DNA of 64,000 bases from Bacteroidales bacterium (lineage in GTDB: Bacteria; Bacteroidota; Bacteroidia; Bacteroidales; Marinilabiliaceae), in NCBI GenBank assembly GCA_024401295.1, contig JAKSLG010000002.1, positions 62,001 through 126,000 on the forward strand. Reading direction: 5' to 3'. Within the stretch, counting starts at the first letter, position 1. Every line of letters begins with the position of its first letter. Shown here piece after piece: positions 15,432-22,863 of this stretch. The position numbers and the translations under genes are program-made. The notes beneath the pieces were generated by a model, which did no database searches, was not told the DNA's origin, and worked only from the letters and a program-made list of their open reading frames with translations.

Positions 15432-17930
15432 ATGAGATTATTGGCAAAACATACGCTATTGTGCGTTATGCTGCTGCTTTTGATTCCGCTCATATCGATG
15501 GGTCAAAACACGCGAAAACAGACCGTGGTCGGCCGCATCATTGATGAGTCGAATGGCGAAGCAGTCCCGTTTGCTAATGCCTACATCAAAGGCACGTTGA
15601 CGGGCGTAATCGCAGATTTCGACGGCATCTTCAAACTAAGTTTTTCCGAGAAGACAGACAGCCTGTGGTTCAATGCGTTAGGCTATATCGACAAGAGCGT
15701 CGAATTATCGAAACTCAAGGCTGACACCAATACGATCGTCATTCGTCCGCAATCATTTGCACTCAAGGAGATCAAGGTCACGCCGGATGATGCTCCGCGT
15801 CGAATCGTCAAAGCGGCCATAAGAAACAAGAAACGCAACAATCCGGAAAAATACGAACGTACCAGATACGAAAAATATACACGTTGGGAATATGCCATCA
15901 ACAATATCGGCGACCGCAACTGGCTTCTGAAAGGCGCGACAGACATGATGAAATTCGATGAGGATTCAAACAAATACCTGCCTGTCTATTTTTCTGAAAC
16001 GCTATCGCTCAACGAGACGCAGAAGCATCCTCGCAAAATGCGTTCGACAATCATTGCCGACGACGTCAAGGGCATCGACATCTTCAAACAATATGAGATT
16101 GGAGGCTTGTCATCATCGCTCGATCAGGAAGTCTCTTTCTATGACGATGTCGTGAAATTTTTCGGTGTCGGATTCGTCAGTCCGATTGCCGACAATGCGC
16201 TGCAATACTACAAATATTACATAACGGACAGTTGCCTGACAGGCAATGACTCGACAAAGGTCTATACCATCAAATTCCGTCCGAAAAACGAGGGAGACAA
16301 GACATTCATCGGCACGATGGACATCGAGACAAAATATTTCTCTCTGGTGAATGTCAGCGCAGAAATGCCAAAATACACGAACATCAATTTCGTCAAGAAA
16401 CTGAACATCGAATCAACATACCAGTTCATCGGCGACACGATTCCGTTCTATGGGACGAACAGCCTTTCGATGCACGTTGACTACATGCCTGTCAACTCCG
16501 ACAAAAAGCGACTTGAAATCAAGTGTACGATGTTCAATTCGCAGAGCAAAGTTGAGGTCAATCAACCCGATGAGCTCGTCTTGTCTGCAAAGACCTTGCA
16601 GTATGAAACAGTAAAGATGCAAGGCTACAAAGACCGCGATTCGCTTTTCTGGGCACACAATCGCCACGATGAGCTGTCGGAAGAAATACTCCAGACGAAC
16701 AACTCTATCGACTCACTCAACAACGTCGGCAATGTCAAGAAATTCAATCTTTTAGCAAAACTTGCAATGACGGGCTTCCTCGATTGCGGCAAGGTCGAGA
16801 TCGGACCTTACACCGAAATGTTCAACACGAACAAAATCGAAGGTGTTCACCTCGGCTTCGGTCTTCGCAACAGCAAAGAAATCAGCGACAATTGGATGGT
16901 CATGGGCGTTGCCGGAGTCGGTTTGAAAAACTGGCATCCGACATTTCAAGGCGCAATCGGATATCGATTTGAAACAGCTCTCCGACGAACAATTGAGATG
17001 AGCTACTACGACCGACTGATAAAAATCGGCGAGAACGAGAACATTCTTTACCTCTACGAAAACATGCTGACGACTTCGGAAACGAACGTCATCGCACAGA
17101 TTTTCAAGCGAGAACAGATTGACGAATTGATGTATGAACGACAGATAAAACTCAAATATGAGCATGAATGGTCATCGTTCATGTCGTCGAAAATGTCAAC
17201 AATAGCCAAGTGGCAATACTCGCCAAAATACTATCCATTCATGCAGAATGGCGAGAGAATCTCACGCGTCATGCAGCAAGAGATTGCCATCGACACACGT
17301 TTCAGTTTTGCCGAGAAATTTATCGATGACGGCATGCAGCGAATCTACATGTCAACAGACTACCCTATCGTTCATGTAACGCTGGCAGGCGGACATGCTC
17401 AAGCCGGCGATGAAGAGAGCCTTTATGCAAGAATCCACTCGACGATAAAACATGCTGTTTACATAGGACAGACAGAACTCAACTATGCGGCAGAAGGCGG
17501 AATATTCTTCGGACGACTGCCCTACTCCATTCTCGAAATGCCACGCGGCAACAAGACATACGGCTTCTATCGCTACGACTTCAACATGATGGATTATCTT
17601 GAATTCGTATGTGACAAATATGCATATCTTTACGTTGACTGGTTTCTAAACGGCCGTCTTCTGCACCACGTGCCTCGCGTCGGTCGAATCGGACTGCGCG
17701 AAGTCATCGGTTTCAAGGCCATGTTCGGCACACTCGCCGACAGGAACATCGAGATGCTCGACCTTCCAGAGAAGACTGTTGGCGCACCTTCGCGACCATA
17801 TCTTGAAGTCAACGTAGGTCTCGACAACATATTGCGATTCTTCCGTGTCGATGCAGTCTATCGTTTTAATGAGTCGCAGACCGGAGCACCACGTTTTGGC
17901 GTTCGCGTGCAGTTCAACTTCAAGTTATAA
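15432..17930 (+). CDS. DUF5686 outer-membrane protein with carboxypeptidase-regulatory domain
   Basis: An 832-aa exported protein. Signal peptide residues 1-23; residues ~28-110 form a carboxypeptidase-D regulatory-like (CarboxypepD_reg) beta-sandwich (V-V-G-R-I-I-D-x-x-x-G-E-A-V-P-F-A-N-A-Y). The rest fits DUF5686, a Bacteroidota outer-membrane barrel family, ending in F-G-V-R-V-Q-F-N-F-K-L. The family's role is not established. The frame is open to 15336, but ATG 15432 gives the signal peptide; a TAATTTTG box at 15401-15408 lies just upstream. It is divergent from the TPR-barrel operon. Two envelope transcription units thus share the 15.2-15.4 kb region. Confidence 0.8.
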   Translation: MRLLAKHTLLCVMLLLLIPLISMGQNTRKQTVVGRIIDESNGEAVPFANAYIKGTLTGVIADFDGIFKLSFSEKTDSLWFNALGYIDKSVELSKLKADTNTIVIRPQSFALKEIKVTPDDAPRRIVKAAIRNKKRNNPEKYERTRYEKYTRWEYAINNIGDRNWLLKGATDMMKFDEDSNKYLPVYFSETLSLNETQKHPRKMRSTIIADDVKGIDIFKQYEIGGLSSSLDQEVSFYDDVVKFFGVGFVSPIADNALQYYKYYITDSCLTGNDSTKVYTIKFRPKNEGDKTFIGTMDIETKYFSLVNVSAEMPKYTNINFVKKLNIESTYQFIGDTIPFYGTNSLSMHVDYMPVNSDKKRLEIKCTMFNSQSKVEVNQPDELVLSAKTLQYETVKMQGYKDRDSLFWAHNRHDELSEEILQTNNSIDSLNNVGNVKKFNLLAKLAMTGFLDCGKVEIGPYTEMFNTNKIEGVHLGFGLRNSKEISDNWMVMGVAGVGLKNWHPTFQGAIGYRFETALRRTIEMSYYDRLIKIGENENILYLYENMLTTSETNVIAQIFKREQIDELMYERQIKLKYEHEWSSFMSSKMSTIAKWQYSPKYYPFMQNGERISRVMQQEIAIDTRFSFAEKFIDDGMQRIYMSTDYPIVHVTLAGGHAQAGDEESLYARIHSTIKHAVYIGQTELNYAAEGGIFFGRLPYSILEMPRGNKTYGFYRYDFNMMDYLEFVCDKYAYLYVDWFLNGRLLHHVPRVGRIGLREVIGFKAMFGTLADRNIEMLDLPEKTVGAPSRPYLEVNVGLDNILRFFRVDAVYRFNESQTGAPRFGVRVQFNFKL

Positions 17931-18014
17931 GCGCATAACTTCCATTTTTTTGCCCATAATCCATCAAAAAGCTGTTTTTTCGATTAAAGCGACAGCCATT
18001 ACGCTCTAATTTGC

Positions 18015-18022
18015 TACCTTTG
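18015..18022 (+). promoter_or_regulatory. -7 box (TACCTTTG) before isochorismate synthase gene
   Basis: TACCTTTG matches TAnnTTTG and lies 28 nt before the ATG at 18051. No clear TTTG is found at the expected -33 distance, so this is a partial match. Confidence 0.4.
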
Positions 18023-18050
18023 CCGAGTCAAAAAAAACGATAAGACCTCA

Positions 18051-19148
18051 ATGTTCAATAACGAAGAACAACTTCTTGCATCAGAAATCGATCGTCACGT
18101 CAGACGTCACGTTGGCTTTGCTATATACAGACTGCCGCTGACAAACGAAATAAAACTCGTTGTTCAGACATCTGGAGCATTGTTCACGTCGAACAATTTG
18201 ACAGACATTGATTCACGTGATGGATTTGTCTTTTCGCCATACAATCTCAAGTATATGCCGCTCGTTGTCGTATCGCCAGATCAGACAGCAACGGGAATGA
18301 GCGAGATAATCGACACATTGCACAACCTTCCGATATTGCCGGCTGAACTGCCCGTGCCGGGACTGCGTGTGCACAACATGAATCGTGCAGAATATGCCGA
18401 TGCATTCAGTAAATTCAAGACGCACATCCACAATGGCGAGGCCGACAAACTAGTCCTTTCGCGAAGCCATAAGATGACCGCAGATTTCTCCGCAGGAAAA
18501 TTCTTCGTCGAAGCATGCAGGAACTATCCGCGAATGATGATTTACGTGTTCTTCACGCCATTGACAGGTCTTTGGGCAGGAAGCACACCTGAATCGCTCG
18601 TTGACGGTCAGGACGGCAAATGGACAACAATGGCCTTGGCCGGCACGCAACTATACACGGAGAATCCGGTTTGGGACAAGAAGAACGAGACTGAGCAGAA
18701 AGTCGTCGAAACATACATTTCGGAGGCGCTGGACAAACTCGGAGCAACGATTACCAAAGGAGAAGCTCACACTGTCAGAGCTGCACACCTCATACATCTC
18801 CGGACCGATTTTGAATTTGAACTGCCAAAAGAAATCGGCATAGGAACGATTGCATCGCATCTGCACCCAACGCCAGCCATCTGCGGGCGACCTTTGAAAG
18901 CAGCAAGACAGTTCATCGACAACGACGAACCAACGACACGTCTATACTACTCGGGAATTGTTGGATGGGCAAGCAACAGAAGTGGAGAGAAAAGCCATCT
19001 TTTTGTCAATCTGAGATGCCTGACAGCCGCCAATGAAGTCGTCACACTATATGCGGGCGGCGGCATCATCGAAGCTTCGGACGAAGATACAGAATGGACT
19101 GAAACCGAGATGAAAATGGACACGATGAGACGAATCATCGAGCATTGA
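18051..19148 (+). CDS. menF: Isochorismate synthase
   Basis: Converts chorismate to isochorismate at the entry to menaquinone synthesis. The 365-aa chain carries the chorismate-binding signature: K-L-V-L-S-R in the middle with the catalytic base lysine, then L-A-G-T-Q-L, H-L-H-P-T-P-A-I-C-G and the C-terminal Y-A-G-G-G-I-I-E-A-S-D-E-D-x-E-W-x-E-T-E, which supplies the Mg-binding glutamates. The length is typical for MenF/EntC. No other men gene is within the window, so the usual menF-menD-menB cluster is either split or out of view. Its stop codon touches the stop of the minus-strand SpoIID gene. Confidence 0.9.
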   Translation: MFNNEEQLLASEIDRHVRRHVGFAIYRLPLTNEIKLVVQTSGALFTSNNLTDIDSRDGFVFSPYNLKYMPLVVVSPDQTATGMSEIIDTLHNLPILPAELPVPGLRVHNMNRAEYADAFSKFKTHIHNGEADKLVLSRSHKMTADFSAGKFFVEACRNYPRMMIYVFFTPLTGLWAGSTPESLVDGQDGKWTTMALAGTQLYTENPVWDKKNETEQKVVETYISEALDKLGATITKGEAHTVRAAHLIHLRTDFEFELPKEIGIGTIASHLHPTPAICGRPLKAARQFIDNDEPTTRLYYSGIVGWASNRSGEKSHLFVNLRCLTAANEVVTLYAGGGIIEASDEDTEWTETEMKMDTMRRIIEH

Positions 19149-20504
19149 TCACCACCATTTTTCCAACATTGCGCATCGGAAATAGTGAAGCAAAATCGCT
19201 TTATAGCCGAAGCCTCGCTCGCTCATAACTGCAGCACCGATTTGGCACATACCGACACCATGTCCCCACCCTGCGCCATGCAATACAAAGCCGTTTTCAC
19301 GCTTTTCAACCACAAACGCGGAACTGTAGAGATGGGACTCGCTCAATGCACGACGAATCTCCAACTCCTTACCTATAACCATCGTACGCTTTGAACCGAT
19401 GATTTTCAGTCGACATATACGGCCTGACTTTCCACGTTCAACAGCCTCGAGAGATTGGATCTCTCCGAAGTCAATACCTGTTTTGCGCTTGATGAGCTCA
19501 GAAAGCTGAGCCGTTGTATATTCCACTTTCCAACGATAGAAATCGGCCGTCTCCTGATCATAAGAATTGAGGACTTGACGCAAAATCGAAGCATCGTTCG
19601 TATTACAGAATGCCTCTGGATTATCAAGAATCCATTTCTGAGCATCATGCTCATTTTCAAGCGTTAAGCCGTATCCTGATGAAGCATGAGTATGGTCAGG
19701 AAAGGCCTGCAGATAACGATGAGGAGCATCGTCCCAACAAGTTTCGTATGTTTCGGTTATTCCACCGCAGCACTTTGAAAAACGGGCATCGCAAATCTCG
19801 CCATCGGAGATGAGAAGTATTCCACGCGTTTCGTCAATTGCACGACGAACCGGCGATGCTGCATCAGACCTCGAAACGAGTTTCTGCAGACATGATTTCA
19901 TCGATTTCTGTCCAACGAGCTGAGAGATTCGAGTCAACCCCTGATAGCGTTGGCAATGGTCATCGGCACAGACATCAAAGAGTTTATGGTCGTCGCGGTC
20001 ATACCATCTAATCAACTCATCATCAGTACGTTGTTCAATATGACTATTTGGATTTTTTCGCTGAAGCTGTGCAATCAACCAACTTCGTGATACAATCGCA
20101 TGAGCTTTCAACAACTCGAGAGACGAAGTCGCACTCATTTCAGAGGCGATAACGCTATAGAGATAATCTTCGATTGGAAGAATATTGACCGCCCAAAGAT
20201 TATTGCCATCGACAACGAACGACAAAGCACCGCTAAAAGTCTGAGTTTCATTGCGTTGCCAATGAAAATTAACACCAATCGTAACATCCTTTATGCTAAA
20301 TGTCGCACCAGAAAGAGGTTCAAAACACAGATTATCATAAAACTGTCCTTCATATTCAATACGGCCATTGCCAAAAGATGCGCAACTTTCACCACTAACG
20401 ACCTTATCGCCAAATTTATAATCACCATTAAACGTGAAAGTTATACGAGGCGAACAAAGAATGCCGACTCTAATCGAAGGTTCTGTATTTTTGATAATTT
20501 CCAT
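19149..20504 (-). CDS. SpoIID/LytB-domain protein without export signal
   Basis: A 451-aa protein of the SpoIID family, whose studied members are peptidoglycan lytic transglycosylases. The core reads L-P-I-E-D-Y-L-x-x-V-I-A-S-E-M (109-123, the glutamate likely catalytic) followed by L-K-A-H-A-I-V-S-R-S-W (132-142), and the C-terminal G-H-G-V-G-M-C-Q-I-G-A. Known SpoIID proteins are exported, but this start (M-E-I-I-K-N-T-E-P-S-I-R-V) has no signal peptide or membrane helix, so either it stays in the cytosol or it leaves by another route. It is the last gene of a tight operon with DUF4922 and a glycosyltransferase (18-bp gap), which suggests a role in glycan recycling or synthesis. Confidence 0.82.
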   Translation of the reverse strand: MEIIKNTEPSIRVGILCSPRITFTFNGDYKFGDKVVSGESCASFGNGRIEYEGQFYDNLCFEPLSGATFSIKDVTIGVNFHWQRNETQTFSGALSFVVDGNNLWAVNILPIEDYLYSVIASEMSATSSLELLKAHAIVSRSWLIAQLQRKNPNSHIEQRTDDELIRWYDRDDHKLFDVCADDHCQRYQGLTRISQLVGQKSMKSCLQKLVSRSDAASPVRRAIDETRGILLISDGEICDARFSKCCGGITETYETCWDDAPHRYLQAFPDHTHASSGYGLTLENEHDAQKWILDNPEAFCNTNDASILRQVLNSYDQETADFYRWKVEYTTAQLSELIKRKTGIDFGEIQSLEAVERGKSGRICRLKIIGSKRTMVIGKELEIRRALSESHLYSSAFVVEKRENGFVLHGAGWGHGVGMCQIGAAVMSERGFGYKAILLHYFRCAMLEKWW

Positions 20505-20522
20505 TGTAAATCTGTGTTATTT

Positions 20523-21392
20523 TCAAAAGCAGACTTGTGACAATATCGAGAGAATATCATCGCTTGTCATTCGCATAAAATGTTCTTCAACAGGCGTTAT
20601 AAAGATTCCTCCGACTTCAACGGAAGCCGGGCTGACCATCAACTGACGACTCTCGTCGGTCGTCGAAAACTGCCACGGACGGAAAGCACGTCGCGGAACG
20701 ACAATTGTCTGATTCCCGTGAGCAATTATATTCATCATATCATCTGCAACTCCGTAACGCTTTCCGATCGCAACAATCTGATTTTCCAGTTCTTGTGCAT
20801 CATCAGTCGTAATGCAGACTATGGTTCGGCCGATTCCGTCAACAATATCGGAATGACAACGATCATTATCTGTCATCGTTGAGAAATGCCCTCTTTTAAT
20901 GTCGGAAAGGAGCGGCCACAAGCATGCTGGTGATGCCTGAAAGTGCAGATGGTCGGGAGCCGAAGCTCCACAATGTGCGCCATTAAAAAAGACAGCCATA
21001 TCAGGCAGCTGCTTCGCAAAAAGCTGAAATTCAGCAGCATGACCCAAGAACGACTGAGGCTCATGACTGTGGCTCACAATGGTCAGATGACGAGAGAAAA
21101 TCGGGAACGGATTGACGAGAATATCGTATGAACCGGCACCGATTGCCATCTGCTCCGAAGGTCGATTGGCCGCGCACAGGAAACATGCACGCTGCCTGAT
21201 TGCTTCAGCTGAGATATTTGCCGCCGTCGAGCGCTTACGAGCAGGGTTGAATTGCAACTGAACCGTGAAGTTGTCGAATTCAAAAACACGACGTTCGACC
21301 GCAGCCAAAGCATCATAATTTGCCTTGACCATCGGCCAGCAAGCCATCTGGTCACAAAAGAATGATTCTATGTCAAATTGGGCAGATGTCAT
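20523..21392 (-). CDS. DUF4922 protein, HIT/GalT-like
   Basis: A 289-aa cytosolic protein of the DUF4922 family. It has features of HIT-superfamily nucleotidylyltransferases and phosphorylases: a C-F-L-C pair (70-73), a strand with N-P-F-P-I-F-x-x-H-L-T-I-V-S (94-107) and an H-L-H motif (148-150) within A-P-D-H-L-H-F-Q, as in GalT and Ap4A or GDP-sugar phosphorylases. Nucleotide-sugar or dinucleotide chemistry is therefore plausible but unproven. ATG 21392 overlaps the upstream glycosyltransferase stop as ATGA, which decides the start over 21428. The operon also holds a SpoIID-like protein. Confidence 0.75.
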   Translation of the reverse strand: MTSAQFDIESFFCDQMACWPMVKANYDALAAVERRVFEFDNFTVQLQFNPARKRSTAANISAEAIRQRACFLCAANRPSEQMAIGAGSYDILVNPFPIFSRHLTIVSHSHEPQSFLGHAAEFQLFAKQLPDMAVFFNGAHCGASAPDHLHFQASPACLWPLLSDIKRGHFSTMTDNDRCHSDIVDGIGRTIVCITTDDAQELENQIVAIGKRYGVADDMMNIIAHGNQTIVVPRRAFRPWQFSTTDESRQLMVSPASVEVGGIFITPVEEHFMRMTSDDILSILSQVCF

Positions 21393-22777
21393 TTGCGTTT
21401 TGCTGCAAGATATTTCATGCGCGAACAAAGTTCAATCGTTCGCACCGTGTCTTTATAATAGTTATTCTCGTTGATTTTATCCTGGTCGAGATGCGCATCG
21501 GAATTACCTCGCCAGCGACGGCAGAGATAGAGCGAATCATAAATTCGTCCGATGTGGTATTGACGACTGAAACGGAGGCCCTGAGCATAGTCCTCGCCAT
21601 AGCTGACATTCGCGAAAGGATTCTCGCGAAGCATGTCGGTCACGAATGCGCGAGGAGCACCTAATCCATTGATTCGCAGTGCATTGTTGCGACCATTTTC
21701 ATCAGTCCACTCCTTGTGGTCGATGAGTCCCGGAGGAAGTGGCTGAAGTTCGAAATCGACCATGCTATATGATCCGATGACCATCGCGCAATTCTCAGAA
21801 TGGAATTTATCGATGATTTTCTGAAGCGTATCCGGCGAGCTGTAAAGGTCATCTGAATCGAGCTGAACGGCGAAACGTCCGCATTTTTCGTGATTTATGG
21901 CCTCATTCCAGCATCCGCCAATACCTAAATCCGTGCGCTCAGGCACGACATGAACAAGTTTCGGATTGACAGCAGCCAACGCGCGAACGATGGTTGTTGT
22001 ATTGTCTGTACTGCGATTGTCAACAACAATCACGTTGTAGTCAAAAGACGTTTTCTGTGTAAAAGCAGACGCAATAGCATCGGCGATTGTCGATTCACGA
22101 TTATAGACTGGTATTACTACAGATGCTTCAACTGCATGATTATCACCATATTCGCATTTTTCTTCATAACCAGGCTCGATATATGCGCCAATCGATTTCA
22201 AATGTGCAGAAAAGACTTGCTCCATCTCGATCTGGACATCGCGGTTGCGCGGATTGACATAGTCGAACTGCTTTCGTCCGGAACTGCGCAAATCGTGTTC
22301 CTGCTTGGTATAGAGCAACTCCGGCAAATGGAAAAGATTGCCAAAACGCATCAGTCGCAAACGCATATCGTAGAGCGCAGCAAAGCTCAATTCGCCGTCC
22401 ATCATCTCGGCAGCAAGGCGCAGCATTTCGGCACGGACAAGATAGACAGGGCCGAAATCGAAGTCGTCGCGCAAGCTTCCCGGCTGACAAGCAATAAGTT
22501 TATGAGAATATGCCAAGCCACCCTTAATCTCTTTATAATCAGCATAAAGCAATACAGCGTCGGTCTCTTCAGCAACGCTTATCATTCTGGAAACAGACGA
22601 AATGCTAATGTCAATAGGATCGGCAGTATTAACGATGAGAACATATTTTTCACGAACCTGTGCAACAGCTGCCTGCAGCCCACTTGTCGAGCTGATATTT
22701 GCTGCCACAATATTTTGCGATGCACCTTCGATGACAATCGGGATAAGGCTTATGCAATCAAATCTGCTATCTATCAT
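21389..22777 (-). CDS. Family 2 glycosyltransferase with duplicated GT-A-like half
   Basis: A 462-aa cytosolic protein. The C-terminal half is a complete GT2 domain: S-V-V-I-P-V-Y-N (219-226), V-D-N-R-S-T-D (252-258) and the metal-binding D-S-D-D (307-310). The N-terminal half keeps only the later elements of a GT-A fold (Y-A-D-Y-K-E at 78-83, P-G-S-L-R-D-D-F-D at 99-107), so it is a truncated GT-like module with no donor-binding motif, perhaps structural or acceptor-binding. The frame is open to 22864, but ATG 22777 is preferred. First gene of an operon with DUF4922 and SpoIID-like genes. A TAACTTTG box (complement of 22802-22809) lies upstream. Confidence 0.8.
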   Translation of the reverse strand: MIDSRFDCISLIPIVIEGASQNIVAANISSTSGLQAAVAQVREKYVLIVNTADPIDISISSVSRMISVAEETDAVLLYADYKEIKGGLAYSHKLIACQPGSLRDDFDFGPVYLVRAEMLRLAAEMMDGELSFAALYDMRLRLMRFGNLFHLPELLYTKQEHDLRSSGRKQFDYVNPRNRDVQIEMEQVFSAHLKSIGAYIEPGYEEKCEYGDNHAVEASVVIPVYNRESTIADAIASAFTQKTSFDYNVIVVDNRSTDNTTTIVRALAAVNPKLVHVVPERTDLGIGGCWNEAINHEKCGRFAVQLDSDDLYSSPDTLQKIIDKFHSENCAMVIGSYSMVDFELQPLPPGLIDHKEWTDENGRNNALRINGLGAPRAFVTDMLRENPFANVSYGEDYAQGLRFSRQYHIGRIYDSLYLCRRWRGNSDAHLDQDKINENNYYKDTVRTIELCSRMKYLAAKRK

Positions 22778-22832
22778 ATTATATAAGTATGTTTTAATGC
22801 CCAAAGTTAGGAATAATTTTCTCTTGATTTCG

Positions 22833-22840
22833 TAAATTTG
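22833..22840 (+). promoter_or_regulatory. -7 box (TAAATTTG) before clpA-like gene
   Basis: TAAATTTG lies 23 nt upstream of the ATG at 22864; the -33 element is not clear. The 86-bp divergent region also holds the box for the glycosyltransferase operon on the other strand. Confidence 0.5.
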
Positions 22841-22863
22841 CAAAGCCAATTTTAGCATAAACA

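Noticed and set aside
21950..22786. A 278-codon plus-strand open frame antisense to the glycosyltransferase
   Set aside because: It overlaps a gene with clear GT2 motifs and has no supporting signal.
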